This document shows, one piece after another, positions 7,642 through 16,480 of a stretch of 26,611 nt of DNA. The DNA is from Lachnospiraceae bacterium UBA1759 (GTDB lineage Bacteria > Bacillota > Clostridia > Lachnospirales > Lachnospiraceae): the NCBI GenBank assembly GCA_002315555.1, contig DCHF01000033.1, forward strand, positions 1 to 26,611, read 5' to 3'. Position 1 is the stretch's first letter, and each line of letters opens with the position of its first letter. The translations under genes were made by a program, and so were the position numbers. Under the pieces are notes generated by a model. The model was not told the DNA's origin. It did not search any database and saw nothing but the letters and a program-made list of their open reading frames with translations.

Positions 7642-9838
7642 AGACTTGTTTGATCATCTCAAGAAGGCCGGTATAGCGCCTCTGCTCGTCATTGTTTAAA
7701 ATCATCTGTGCAAACGTGTCGTACTTTCCAACGATGCAAACGCAGGACTTTGCACGCGTGATTCCGGTATACAACAGGTTCCGGTTCATCAGCATGCGCG
7801 GGCCGGTGAGGAGCGGCATGATGACCGCCGGATACTCCGAGCCCTGTGCTTTATGGATGGTGACCGCGTAAGCAAGCTCCAGTTCATCGGCCGTCTGATA
7901 CGGATAACTCACCGTTTTACGATCTTCATACTCGACCGTGATCGTTTCTTCAAAATGGCTGATCCGCTTGATCACACCGGTGTCGCCGTTGAACACGCCC
8001 ATTCCGCGTTCCTGCGGGAATGTGCCTTCCACGACCCATTCCAACTGATAGTCGTTCCGGATCTGCATGACTTTATCGCCCTCGCGGAAAACACCGAACG
8101 AGAACTCTTTTTCCTGTTTTGCGGGCGATGCCGGATTCAGAGCCTCCTGCAGCACCTTGTTCAGGTTCTCAACGCCGAGCGCACCTTTTCGCATAGGCGT
8201 CAGCACCTGCAGATCCTTGGTATCCGCATGCACATACCCCGGAAGCTTGTCCTTGAGGAGCGTGATGGTCGCACCGGTAATAAGCCCCGCATTGTCACGG
8301 AGAATAAACAGAAAATCGTTAGAGCGCTTAACCTCAACGACCTCGCCGGCATTGATCCGGTGTGCGTTCATAATGATATCGCTTTCCTCCGCCTGACGGA
8401 AGATCCGGTTCAGGCGGACCACCGGGAAGCAGTCCGAACGGATCAGATCCTTCAGCACTTCACCGGGGCCGACGGACGGAAGCTGGTCCGCATCGCCGAC
8501 CAGAATCAGACGCATTCCCGGGACAACAGCCTTAAGCAGCGCATGCATTAATGAAATATCGACCATGGACATTTCGTCGATGATGATGACATCGGCCTCG
8601 AGCGGCATGTCCGCATTCCGGTTGAAATGTCCGCCGCCGCTTGTCGGGTCACCATTGACCTCCAGCATACGATGGATAGTCTGCGCCTCATACCCCGTTG
8701 CCTCCGTCATGCGCTTGGCCGCGCGTCCGGTCGGAGCCGCAAGCAGGATATCCAGGCCCTCGCGGATGAAATAGCGGATGATGATATTGATGGTCGTGGT
8801 CTTGCCGGTGCCGGGGCCACCGGTAATGATCGTGATGCCGTTCTGCACCGCCTCATACACCGCACTCCGCTGCAGCTCGTCCAGCACGACTCCGCTCTCT
8901 TTTTCCAGACGTTTCAGATTCACGGCGATCTCACTCATGGTCACCGAATTGTCGCGAAGGTTCAGGTCCTTCATCATAACGGCAGTGTCCGATTCCATCC
9001 TGTAGAAGGCCATCAGATAGATATGGTCTTCCGATCCGGAGCGCTTAATGACGATCTTCTTATCGACCAGAAGATCCGTCAGCACATTGTCAAAATCCGC
9101 GATCTCCGTATCTAAAAGAGCCTCCGTGTCCGCGAAAAGATGGTCCTTGGGCAGATAGGTGTGGCCCATGGAAGCAGACTGGCTGAGCACATATAAAACG
9201 CCGCAGCGCACGCGGTATTCGGAATCCGGACGGATGCCCATTTGGACGGCGATCTCATCGGCGGACTTAAAGCCCATGCCTGTGATGTCTTCCGCCAGAC
9301 GGTACGGATTCTCGCGCACGACCCGATAAAGATCCATGCCGTAGCGACGGTAGATCTTTACGGCCATCTGCAGAGTGATCCCGTACTGCTGCAGGAAGAT
9401 CACGGCGTTACGGACCTCCCGCTTTTCAATGACCTGTTCGGCGATCTGCATAGCAGAGCGCTCGCTGATGCCGCGCACCTCGGACAGGCGCTCCGGCTCC
9501 TCCTCGAGGACACGGAACGTATCCGCACCGAACTTTTGAACGATGCGCTTGGCAAGCGCCGCGCCGATACCTTTGATTGCGCCGCTTCCCAGATAACGCT
9601 CTATGGACACCTCATCGCCCGGTGCCGTGAACTCGTAGCTCTCCATCTTCATTTGCTCGCCGTAGATCGGATGTACCACAAATTCACCGCGGGCAGTCAG
9701 ATACTCGCCCTCGGAAATGCTTGGGAACACACCGGTCACGCAGTGCTCTTCTTCATCTGTGGATAAGGTCAGGACCGTATATCCGTTCTCTTCGTTTCTG
9801 TAGGATATCCGTTCCACATAACCGGTCAGTTCTTCCAT
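7628..9838 (-). CDS. recD2: RecD2-type ATP-dependent 5'-3' DNA helicase
   Basis: The 736-aa protein is a superfamily 1B helicase. From N to C it has an OB-like beta region (MEELTGYVERISYR), helix-hairpin-helix repeats around residues 85-200, Walker A GGPGTGKTT at about 340-348, Walker B DEMSM at about 421, the VGDADQLPSVGPG motif III, and the C-terminal YAVTIHKAQGSEYP motif of SH3-containing RecD2. RecD2 acts without RecBC in replication-fork and mismatch-related repair. The reading frame opens 60 bp further upstream, but ATG 9838, with TTTGGAG at 5-nt spacing, gives the conserved N-terminus. The gene is first in an operon with comF and two carbohydrate enzymes. It lies close behind the mreB terminator, with no clear promoter of its own in the 40-bp gap. 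Confidence 0.94.
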   Translation of the reverse strand: MEELTGYVERISYRNEENGYTVLTLSTDEEEHCVTGVFPSISEGEYLTARGEFVVHPIYGEQMKMESYEFTAPGDEVSIERYLGSGAIKGIGAALAKRIVQKFGADTFRVLEEEPERLSEVRGISERSAMQIAEQVIEKREVRNAVIFLQQYGITLQMAVKIYRRYGMDLYRVVRENPYRLAEDITGMGFKSADEIAVQMGIRPDSEYRVRCGVLYVLSQSASMGHTYLPKDHLFADTEALLDTEIADFDNVLTDLLVDKKIVIKRSGSEDHIYLMAFYRMESDTAVMMKDLNLRDNSVTMSEIAVNLKRLEKESGVVLDELQRSAVYEAVQNGITIITGGPGTGKTTTINIIIRYFIREGLDILLAAPTGRAAKRMTEATGYEAQTIHRMLEVNGDPTSGGGHFNRNADMPLEADVIIIDEMSMVDISLMHALLKAVVPGMRLILVGDADQLPSVGPGEVLKDLIRSDCFPVVRLNRIFRQAEESDIIMNAHRINAGEVVEVKRSNDFLFILRDNAGLITGATITLLKDKLPGYVHADTKDLQVLTPMRKGALGVENLNKVLQEALNPASPAKQEKEFSFGVFREGDKVMQIRNDYQLEWVVEGTFPQERGMGVFNGDTGVIKRISHFEETITVEYEDRKTVSYPYQTADELELAYAVTIHKAQGSEYPAVIMPLLTGPRMLMNRNLLYTGITRAKSCVCIVGKYDTFAQMILNNDEQRRYTGLLEMIKQVYGDA

Positions 9839-9856
9839 TTGTTCTCCAAACCGTGT

Positions 9857-9908
9857 AAAAAAATGCGCTGATACAGCACAGGCGAACGTGGTGTGCACGT
9901 TCGCCTGT
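9857..9908 (-). terminator. Terminator after mreB
   Basis: A perfect 13-bp stem (9878-9890 with 9896-9908) with a 5-base loop is followed on the minus strand by a small GCTG-TAT-CAGC hairpin, GCA and then seven T (9857-9863). The T-run is 14 nt from the main stem but 3 nt from the small hairpin. Termination may therefore be partial, which could allow readthrough into recD2. Confidence 0.7.
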
Positions 9909-9931
9909 TCCTTATTTTCTCAGTGATTCGG

Positions 9932-10945
9932 TCAGTCGTCTGCGCCGAAATCGTAATTATTGATAAATTCAATGTATCTGCCGGTACCGATGGCTACACA
10001 GTTCATCGGGTCCTCAGCGATCATCGTCTGGATGGAGGTCTTCTCTTCCAGAAGACGGTCCATACCGTAAAGAAGTGCACCGCCGCCGGTCAGTACGATA
10101 CCGCGGTCGGAAATATCCGCTGCCAGTTCCGGCGGCGTCTTTTCAAGGACTGCGTGTACCATGTCCACGATCTTATTCGCGGATTCGGTGAGTGCTTCCA
10201 GCGTCTCATCGGATGTCAGCGTAACGGTCTTCGGAAGACCGGTGACCAGGTTGCGGCCGCGGACATCGAGCGTCAGCTCTTCATCACGCTTATAGCAGGT
10301 ACCGATCTTGATCTTGATCTCTTCCGCGGTTCTTTCACCGATCAGGAGATTATGCTTTCTTCTCATGTAGCGAACGATGGCTTCATCGAAATCATCACCG
10401 GCAACCTTCAGAGAATCCGAAACAACGGTTCCGCCAAGGGAGATAACAGCGATATCCGTGGTACCGCCGCCGATGTCGACGATCATGTTTCCACAGGGCT
10501 TTGCGATATCGATACCCGCACCAATAGCAGCTGCAACCGGCTCTTCAATAATGAAGACCTCGCGTGCACCTGCATTGATCGTTGCATCTTCTACTGCTTT
10601 TCTTTCGACCTCGGTAATATGGGACGGTACACAGACGGAAATACGGGGTCTGCGGAACGTACGCTTGCCGAGTGCCTTCTGGATGAAGTAACGGATCATC
10701 TTCTCCGTGATGGTGTAATCCGAAATAACACCCTGACGGAGCGGACGAACAGCCTTGATATTGCCCGGCGTTCTGCCGATCATCAGACGTGCCTCTTCAC
10801 CGATCGCCTTGATCTCATTCGTGTTTACATCATACGCAACAACAGAGGGCTCCTTTAAAACGACGCCCTTTCCGTTAATATATACCAGAATACTTGCGGT
10901 TCCTAAATCTATACCAATATCGGCTCCACTGCCAAAAAAGCCCAT
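9932..10945 (-). CDS. mreB: Rod-shape-determining actin homolog MreB/Mbl
   Basis: The 337-aa length is standard for MreB. Actin-fold ATP-binding motifs are clear: DIGIDLGTAS (phosphate 1), MIVDIGGGTTDIAVISLGG (phosphate 2) and GIVLTGGGALLYGMD (adenosine loop). The conserved EEPVAAAIGAG segment lies between them. The protein forms membrane-bound filaments that guide peptidoglycan synthesis along the cell cylinder, so the organism is probably rod-shaped or ovoid. mreC and mreD are not adjacent, so this could be the Mbl or MreBH paralog rather than MreB itself. The ATG is preceded by AGAGGAG at 6-nt spacing. The gene is monocistronic, between the ABC-exporter terminator upstream and its own terminator downstream. 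A 22-bp dyad lies 76 bp upstream. Confidence 0.94.
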   Translation of the reverse strand: MGFFGSGADIGIDLGTASILVYINGKGVVLKEPSVVAYDVNTNEIKAIGEEARLMIGRTPGNIKAVRPLRQGVISDYTITEKMIRYFIQKALGKRTFRRPRISVCVPSHITEVERKAVEDATINAGAREVFIIEEPVAAAIGAGIDIAKPCGNMIVDIGGGTTDIAVISLGGTVVSDSLKVAGDDFDEAIVRYMRRKHNLLIGERTAEEIKIKIGTCYKRDEELTLDVRGRNLVTGLPKTVTLTSDETLEALTESANKIVDMVHAVLEKTPPELAADISDRGIVLTGGGALLYGMDRLLEEKTSIQTMIAEDPMNCVAIGTGRYIEFINNYDFGADD

Positions 10946-11020
10946 AAAAAACTCCTCTCAAATCGAAAAACAACAGCCAACTTTGACGCCGAATGCGCCT
11001 CACAAATCAAAATCAGACAA

Positions 11021-11042
11021 TACTCCGACATATATCAGAGTA
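11021..11042. promoter_or_regulatory. 22-bp dyad upstream of mreB
   Basis: TACTCCGA and TCAGAGTA form an inverted repeat (7 of 8 positions) around CATATA. In minus-strand RNA the odd pair becomes a G-U, so an 8-bp hairpin can form. It sits between the exporter terminator and mreB, where the mreB promoter must be. It may be an operator or a leader hairpin; function is unknown. Confidence 0.35.
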
Positions 11043-11051
11043 CCATATAAA

Positions 11052-11096
11052 GCATAAAACAACTCCCGTTTTTTGTCAATGCAAAAACGGGAGTTT
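11052..11096 (-). terminator. Terminator of the secA-to-ABC-exporter gene run
   Basis: A 13-bp stem pairs AACTCCCGTTTTT (11061-11073) with AAAAACGGGAGTT (11083-11095) around an 8-9 base loop. On the minus strand GTTTTATGCTTTATA follows, giving a U-rich tail. It lies 13 bp after the exporter stop codon. Confidence 0.85.
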
Positions 11097-11108
11097 GCTC
11101 GTCAAATA

Positions 11109-12869
11109 TCAACCGATCTCCAGCTCGGAAAGGCTGTCCATTTCTTCGGAATCCATTTTGAACTGGAGGTTGTAAAGCTTGGTATACATGCCGTCCAGCG
11201 CCATCAGTTCATCGTGTGAACCCTGCTCGACGATCCGGCCCTTGGATATGACCGCGATCTCATCGGCGTTCTTAATAGTGGACAGACGGTGCGCCACGAC
11301 GATGGTCGTGCGACCCTTACAAAGCTCGTCGAGTGCCTGCTGGATCAGGACCTCCGTCGTATTATCGAGCGCCGATGTTGCCTCGTCCAGAATCAGGATG
11401 GCCGGATTCTTAAGGAACACGCGGGCAATCGACAGACGCTGCTTCTGACCGCCGGAAAGACGGACGCCGCGCTCACCGATCTGGGTATCATACCCCTCCG
11501 GCATCTCCATAATGTAATCGTGAATATTGGCGCGCTTCGCAGCCTCGATGACCTCCTCTTCCGTTGCGTCCAGCCGGCCGTACAGAATGTTATCACGAAC
11601 GGAGGCATTGAACAGATAAATATCCTGCTGTACGATACCGATGTTTCTTCTCACCGACTCCATCGTCATGTCGCGGATATCCTTGCCGTCGATCAGAATA
11701 GCGCCTTCACCGATCTCATAGAAATGCGGAAGCAGATGACAGATGGTCGTCTTACCGCCGCCGGACGGACCCACAAGCGCGTATTTTTTGCCCTGAACAA
11801 TGTCCAGATTGACATGATCCAGGACGCCCTTCTTCGCATCATAGGAATAACTGACATCTTTGAATTCGATGTGTCCCTTCAACGTTCCGCAGTCCTCAGC
11901 ACCTTCGCGATCGACCTCGGACGGCTCATCCATGATCTCCAGAAAACGCTCAAAACCGGTAGCACCGTTCTGGAACTGCTCCATAAAATTGATGAGCGTC
12001 GTTACCGGATTGATGAACAGGCCGATGGAAACAACGAACGCGGAGTAGTCGCCGAATGTGATCTTGTTGTCATACAGGAACAGTCCGCCGCCGATCAGGA
12101 TCACAACGTAGAACACATTGGTGATGAACGTCGTGGTGGAATGGAACTGGCCCATCGCCTTGTAGGAATCCCGGCGTGCTTCGATGAAGTCCTGGTTTCC
12201 GTATTCAAACTTTTCGCGTTCCTTGTCCGCGTTATTGAAAGCCTTGGTGACGCGGATGCCGGAGATGCTGCTCTCCAGGGATGCATTGATGATGGCGATG
12301 GACTTTCTGGAATGCGCAAAGGCATCGCGCATGCGGTCCTTTAACAGAACCGTCACCAGGATCATGAACGGCACACACGCAAACACGATCAGTGTCAGCC
12401 ATACATTGATACTGCACAGATAACAGAACGACACGATGATCGTAATGGAGGAGATCAGCACGTTTTCCGGGCCGTGATGTGCAAGCTCGGAAATGTCCAT
12501 CAGATCGTTTGTCATGCGGGACATGATCTTACCGGTCTCATGATTGTCATAGAAGCTGTACGGCAGCGTTTCCAGATGATCGAACATCTCGCGACGCATC
12601 TGCGCCTGAATGTGAACGCCCATCATATGACCCTGATACTGAATAAAGAATTCCAGCATCATGCGGATCGCATAAAGAAGCAGAACTCCGAGTCCCGCAA
12701 TAATGATCATGCGATAGTTGCGGTTTGGAATCAGATCATTCAACATACGGCGTGTTACGACCGGGTAAATGATACCGATCAATGCTACCAGAAGAGAGGC
12801 ACCCATGTCCAAGGTAAAAAGCTTCATCTCGGGTCGGTAATAAGACATAAAGCGCTTCAGCGATTTCAT
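11109..12869 (-). CDS. ABC exporter half-transporter (MsbA/MDR-like), fused TMD-NBD
   Basis: The 586-aa protein has an N-terminal ABC type 1 exporter membrane domain of about six helices (residues 15-310) and a C-terminal ATPase. The ATPase motifs are Walker A GPSGGGKTT (367-375), signature LSGGQ (471-475), Walker B/D-loop DEATSALD (495-502) and switch His527. Such half-transporters dimerise and export lipids, peptides or drugs; the substrate is not predictable. No second half-transporter is adjacent, so a homodimer is likely. The ATG overlaps the TGA of ispD (ATGA), with GGAG 8 nt upstream, so translation is coupled. It is the last gene before a strong terminator. Confidence 0.92.
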   Translation of the reverse strand: MKSLKRFMSYYRPEMKLFTLDMGASLLVALIGIIYPVVTRRMLNDLIPNRNYRMIIIAGLGVLLLYAIRMMLEFFIQYQGHMMGVHIQAQMRREMFDHLETLPYSFYDNHETGKIMSRMTNDLMDISELAHHGPENVLISSITIIVSFCYLCSINVWLTLIVFACVPFMILVTVLLKDRMRDAFAHSRKSIAIINASLESSISGIRVTKAFNNADKEREKFEYGNQDFIEARRDSYKAMGQFHSTTTFITNVFYVVILIGGGLFLYDNKITFGDYSAFVVSIGLFINPVTTLINFMEQFQNGATGFERFLEIMDEPSEVDREGAEDCGTLKGHIEFKDVSYSYDAKKGVLDHVNLDIVQGKKYALVGPSGGGKTTICHLLPHFYEIGEGAILIDGKDIRDMTMESVRRNIGIVQQDIYLFNASVRDNILYGRLDATEEEVIEAAKRANIHDYIMEMPEGYDTQIGERGVRLSGGQKQRLSIARVFLKNPAILILDEATSALDNTTEVLIQQALDELCKGRTTIVVAHRLSTIKNADEIAVISKGRIVEQGSHDELMALDGMYTKLYNLQFKMDSEEMDSLSELEIG

Positions 12870-13570
12870 TTCAGTTTCTCCTTTACATAGATCAGGTCCT
12901 CCGGTGTGGTGACCTTGATATTCTCATAACTGCCCGGCGTAAGCCGTACAGGATGATTACCGAAGTTCTCAACGACCATCGCATCGTCCGTGATGTTCAG
13001 ACCGCCGTTTCCGTTTTCACGCAGATTCCGGTATGCTGACGTGATGACCTCCCAGGAGAAGCCCTGCGGTGTCTGAATGATCCAACACCGCTCACGGTCC
13101 GGAGTGGAACGGACAAAACCGTTTTCATCCGCAATTTTGATCGTATCCTTGGAAGGCACGGCTGCAACCGCGGCACCGTATGTGACGGTGTCCTCGATCA
13201 CCCGGCCGATAGTCTCCTCATCCACCAGGCAACGCGCCGCATCGTGGATCAGCACGTAATCACACCCGCCCAGTTCCTCGAGCGCACGAAGTCCGTTCAC
13301 CGAGGACTCCCAGCGTTCGCGCCCGCCTGCAGTAATGATCACGTTTTTAACGTTTTTCCCCATATGGGCATCATGTTCAAGGAGTGCCTGCATAAACGCA
13401 AGATGCTCTTCATTCGTCACGACGCATACCACATCGGCAACGGACAGGAATTTATCCGAGCTGTGCATAAAGATGGGCTTGCCGTTGATCTCCAGAAACT
13501 GCTTAGGTATCTGACTGTTCATGCGCGTCCCTTTTCCGGCCGCAAGAACCAGTACTCCGATTCGATTCAT
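12866..13570 (-). CDS. ispD: 2-C-methyl-D-erythritol 4-phosphate cytidylyltransferase
   Basis: IspD transfers CMP from CTP to methylerythritol phosphate, the third step of the MEP isoprenoid pathway. The 234-aa product shows LAAGKGTRM with PKQF (nucleotide-binding loop), VLIHDAARC, SKDTIK, IIQTPQGF, ITDDA and a final IKVTTPEDL, all in the family order. TarI-type ribitol-phosphate cytidylyltransferases are close relatives, but no tarJ neighbour is present. The frame opens at a TTG (13591); ATG 13570 with GGAAAG about 9 nt upstream gives the normal N-terminus MNRIGVLVLAAG and is preferred. The gene lies between a COG2426 membrane protein and an ABC exporter, and overlaps the exporter by 4 bp. 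ispF is not in the window. Confidence 0.9.
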   Translation of the reverse strand: MNRIGVLVLAAGKGTRMNSQIPKQFLEINGKPIFMHSSDKFLSVADVVCVVTNEEHLAFMQALLEHDAHMGKNVKNVIITAGGRERWESSVNGLRALEELGGCDYVLIHDAARCLVDEETIGRVIEDTVTYGAAVAAVPSKDTIKIADENGFVRSTPDRERCWIIQTPQGFSWEVITSAYRNLRENGNGGLNITDDAMVVENFGNHPVRLTPGSYENIKVTTPEDLIYVKEKLK

Positions 13571-13593
13571 TTTGTCATTCTTTCCGTTCAATA

Positions 13594-14091
13594 TTACAGG
13601 ATCAGTCCCGGTACAAGATATGCCAGGATGTCGATGATCACTGCTGCCATAATAATACCCGCAAAAATCGCAATGGAAGCCTTCTTGATATCGTATTCAA
13701 AAAGGGATGCGATCAGCGCCCCGGTCCAGGCGCCGGTTCCGGGGAGAGGAATACCGACGAACAGGAGCAGGAAAACAAACTCGCCTTTTTCCGCGCCCTT
13801 GCTCTTTTTGGACGCGCGCCGTTCCAGGGATTCCACGAAACGGACCAGGATATGATGTTCCTTCATAAACGCAAAGATCTTGCGAATAAAAAGGAGAATA
13901 AACGGGATCGGAATGATGTTGCCGATGATGCAGAAGATGTTCGCCGTAACGAACGGGATCTTCAGAAGGGAGGCAATGATCAGACCGCCGCGGAGTTCAA
14001 TGAGCGGAATCATGGAGACCAGCGCGACGAAGATCTCCTTCGGCATCCACTGGCCCAGGGTCGAGGCATACCAGTTTGCAATCGCTTCCAT
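13594..14091 (-). CDS. COG2426 small membrane protein (putative small multidrug export family)
   Basis: The 165-aa protein has about four hydrophobic segments: near residues 20-45 (ending MIPLIELRGG), 48-70, 105-130 with the conserved GIPLPGTGAWTGAL, and 138-163. The ELRGG and PLPGTGAWTG signatures define the COG2426 (Sm_multidrug_ex) family of integral membrane proteins. The export label is historical and the real function is poorly known. A basic stretch (RRASKKSKG) near residue 95 is probably a cytoplasmic loop. The ATG starts one base after the tsaD stop, so the two are translationally coupled. It lies inside the secA-to-exporter gene run. Confidence 0.85.
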   Translation of the reverse strand: MEAIANWYASTLGQWMPKEIFVALVSMIPLIELRGGLIIASLLKIPFVTANIFCIIGNIIPIPFILLFIRKIFAFMKEHHILVRFVESLERRASKKSKGAEKGEFVFLLLFVGIPLPGTGAWTGALIASLFEYDIKKASIAIFAGIIMAAVIIDILAYLVPGLIL

Positions 14092-14092
14092 G

Positions 14093-15112
14093 TCATCTCT
14101 CCCCCAGTTTCAGATTCGGAACGGCATTTAAGTCCCAGTCGGAACGGGTGCCGCTCAGGTATTCATAATAACCGGCGCAGCCGATCATAGCAGCGTTGTC
14201 CGTGCAGAGGATCGGCGTCGGTGCATAGAAATTCACGCCGGCCTTTTTACAGGCAGCCGTAAGAGACGCACGCAGGGCGGAATTGGATGCCACGCCGCCT
14301 GCGATGGCCAGATCCTTGTAGCCCTTTTCCTTGACGAACGCCATGGCCTTTTCGGTGAGAACATCGACAACAGCCTTCTGGAAGGATGCCGCAAGATCCG
14401 CGTCATTCACTTCCTCGCCCTGCATGCGGGCATGATTCAGATAGTTCAACACCGCAGACTTGAGGCCGGAAAAACTGAAATCGTAGAAGGCGCCTTCGAT
14501 CTTGGCCTTCGGGAAAGTGATGGCGTTTGCATCGCCCTCCTTGGCCTTTTTGTCGATCTTGGGACCGCCCGGGTAACCGAGCCCGATGGCTCTTGCCACC
14601 TTATCAAAGGCTTCACCGGCCGCGTCATCACGCGTATGACCGATGATATTGAATTTACCGTAATCCGTCACCTCTACGAGGTGCGTATGACCGCCGGAAA
14701 CGACCAGACATGCAAAGGGCGGTTCCAGTTCCTTATGACAAATGAAATTCGCTGCGACGTGTCCCTCGATGTGATGAACACCTACAAGCGGTTTATCTGC
14801 CGCAAAAGCGATCGCCTTTGCCGCGGAAACACCCACAAGAAGTGCACCGACCAGGCCCGGACCGTACGTAACGGCTACCGCCGTAATGTCGTCCAGGGTC
14901 ACTCCGGCCTCCTTGAGCGCTTCATGTACGACCGGGATCACCTTCTCCACATGCTTTCTGGACGCAATCTCCGGCACAACGCCGCCGTACAGCGTATGCA
15001 GCGCGATCTGCGAGGAGATCACATTGGACAGGACTTCCCTGCCGTTTTTCACCACCGCCGCTGCTGTTTCGTCACAGGAGCTTTCGACGGCAAGAATATA
15101 GACATCTTCCAT
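14093..15112 (-). CDS. tsaD: tRNA N6-threonylcarbamoyladenosine synthase subunit TsaD
   Basis: TsaD transfers threonylcarbamoyl from its AMP adduct to A37 of ANN-decoding tRNAs, working with TsaB and TsaE, both encoded upstream in the same run. The 339-aa protein has the ASKHA fold. ESSCDETAAA is at the N-terminus, the metal-binding HIEGH at about 114-118, VVSGGHTHLV around 137-147, and a C-terminal AGGVASNSALR segment. Three starts are in frame (GTG 15133, ATG 15118, ATG 15112). Only ATG 15112 has its AAAGG at normal spacing (7 nt), so it was chosen. The gene follows rnz by 17 bp, which separates it from tsaE-tsaB-rimI. Confidence 0.95.
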   Translation of the reverse strand: MEDVYILAVESSCDETAAAVVKNGREVLSNVISSQIALHTLYGGVVPEIASRKHVEKVIPVVHEALKEAGVTLDDITAVAVTYGPGLVGALLVGVSAAKAIAFAADKPLVGVHHIEGHVAANFICHKELEPPFACLVVSGGHTHLVEVTDYGKFNIIGHTRDDAAGEAFDKVARAIGLGYPGGPKIDKKAKEGDANAITFPKAKIEGAFYDFSFSGLKSAVLNYLNHARMQGEEVNDADLAASFQKAVVDVLTEKAMAFVKEKGYKDLAIAGGVASNSALRASLTAACKKAGVNFYAPTPILCTDNAAMIGCAGYYEYLSGTRSDWDLNAVPNLKLGER

Positions 15113-15129
15113 GTTCATACCTTTCAATG

Positions 15130-16044
15130 TCACTCTTCATCCTCAAAATTCAGGTCCACAGAGTAACCGTCCTTCGGGATGACACAGTTCTCAAAAATTG
15201 CCGTGATCTCATCCTTGAACTGTTCCGGATGTGTCATGGCCGGGCTGTAATGCGTGAACCAGAGTTCCTTTACGCCCGCACGTTTTGCAAGCTCCGCGCC
15301 TTCCTGCATCAGCATGTGCTTATGCTCCTTCACACGGCCGATCTTATCAAGCTCGCCGTACATGCCTTCGCAGATCATGATATCGGAACCCGCGGCATTC
15401 TCCACGATGGTATCGACCGGACGTGTATCCGTGACATAGGTCACCTTCAAGCCCTTTCGATCCGGGCCCATGACCATATCCGGTGTATACGTCACGCCAT
15501 CCTCTTCCACGGTCTCGCCGTGCTGCAGGCGATTCCAGCATTTGATCGGGATCCCGGCTTCCTTTGCCCGCTGCGCGTCAAATTTTCCCGCGCGGTCGAT
15601 GGAAAGCGTGTATCCGTAACACGGAACTCCGTGCTGGACCTTGAATGCATGGATCTTGTAACCATTAATCTCAAAATCCGCCGTCGGCTCGGAGAACTCG
15701 CGAAAAACGATCTTGAACGGAAGCTCCGGCGCCACAACGCGAAGAGCGTTCACCACGCGTTCCAGGCCTTTCGGGCCGATGAGGATCAGGTCCTCCTTGC
15801 GCTCGGCATTGCCCATGGTGAGCAGAAGGCCGGGAAGGCCGCTGATGTGATCACCGTGATAATGGGTGAAGCAGATCACGTCCACCGGGTTGGAGGAATA
15901 TCCTTTTTTTCTCAGAGCCATCTGGGTGCCTTCACCGCAGTCGATCATCAGCGAACTGCCATTGAACCGTGTGATCAGTGAGGTCAGATAGCGGAACGGA
16001 AGCGGCATCATGCCGCCGGTTCCCAGAAGACATACGTCTAACAT
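15130..16044 (-). CDS. rnz: Ribonuclease Z (tRNA 3'-end processing)
   Basis: RNase Z is a zinc endonuclease that cuts 3' trailers from pre-tRNA, important for tRNAs without an encoded CCA, such as the tRNA-Ser and tRNA-Lys in this window. The 304-aa protein has the metallo-beta-lactamase motif HYHGDH at 61-66, IDCGEGTQ at 34-41, a later DTRP and the C-terminal FTHYSPA with a metal-binding His. Length matches the bacterial short form. The ATG overlaps the end of rimI by 7 bp. Its place inside a tRNA-modification gene group makes functional sense, though it splits tsaD from tsaB/tsaE. Confidence 0.94.
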   Translation of the reverse strand: MLDVCLLGTGGMMPLPFRYLTSLITRFNGSSLMIDCGEGTQMALRKKGYSSNPVDVICFTHYHGDHISGLPGLLLTMGNAERKEDLILIGPKGLERVVNALRVVAPELPFKIVFREFSEPTADFEINGYKIHAFKVQHGVPCYGYTLSIDRAGKFDAQRAKEAGIPIKCWNRLQHGETVEEDGVTYTPDMVMGPDRKGLKVTYVTDTRPVDTIVENAAGSDIMICEGMYGELDKIGRVKEHKHMLMQEGAELAKRAGVKELWFTHYSPAMTHPEQFKDEITAIFENCVIPKDGYSVDLNFEDEE

Positions 16045-16478
16045 ACTTCAACTCCGTAGATTCCGGCGTCTTCGGTCGGATCCTCATAGTATCCTTTCCG
16101 AAGGCCGATCTTTGTAAACCCGTGCTTTTCATACAGGGCAATGGCCGGTGCGTTGGAGACACGTACCTCCAGCACAAGGCGGGTGATGGAATTCTCACGG
16201 GCATAAGCAAGCATGGCGAGGACCAACGCATTGCCGGCGCCCTTTCTCCGGCATTCCGGAAATACCGCCACATTGGCCACATCGGCCTCATCCAGGACCA
16301 CGATCATGCCGGTGTAACCGACCATCGTTCCATCCTCATCCTCTGCCGCAAAAAATACATAGTGCGGATCAAGGAAGCTCTCACGCAGCGTGTTCTCCGA
16401 CCAGGGGCGGGAAAAGCAGGCCTTTTCCAGGGATGCCGCTGTGACGATATCCTCTTCCGTCATTCTTCTTACGTTCAT
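16038..16478 (-). CDS. rimI: Ribosomal-protein-alanine N-acetyltransferase, GNAT family
   Basis: The 146-aa GNAT protein carries the acetyl-CoA-binding segment ANVAVFPECRRKGAGNAL (motif A with R-x-x-G-x-G), the LEVRVSNAPAIALYEKHGF stretch typical of RimI, and a C-terminal YYEDPTEDAGIYG. RimI acetylates the N-terminal amine of ribosomal protein S18 in enterobacteria and may have wider targets. The gene is typically found beside tsaB, as here. The frame opens with a GTG at 16484, but ATG 16478 with GGAG at 5-nt spacing is better. It lies 2 bp after the tsaB stop and overlaps rnz by 7 bp. It is the only gene in the window ending in TAG. Confidence 0.9.
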   Translation of the reverse strand: MNVRRMTEEDIVTAASLEKACFSRPWSENTLRESFLDPHYVFFAAEDEDGTMVGYTGMIVVLDEADVANVAVFPECRRKGAGNALVLAMLAYARENSITRLVLEVRVSNAPAIALYEKHGFTKIGLRKGYYEDPTEDAGIYGVEVC

Positions 16479-16480
16479 GG

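Noticed and set aside
10946..11020. Clear mreB promoter
   Set aside because: Several TA-rich hexamers exist but none pairs with an acceptable partner hexamer at 16-18 bp, so none was annotated.
11289..12344. 351-residue plus-strand open frame opposite the ABC exporter
   Set aside because: It is a shadow of the exporter reading frame; composition is His/Asp/Arg-rich without any domain pattern.
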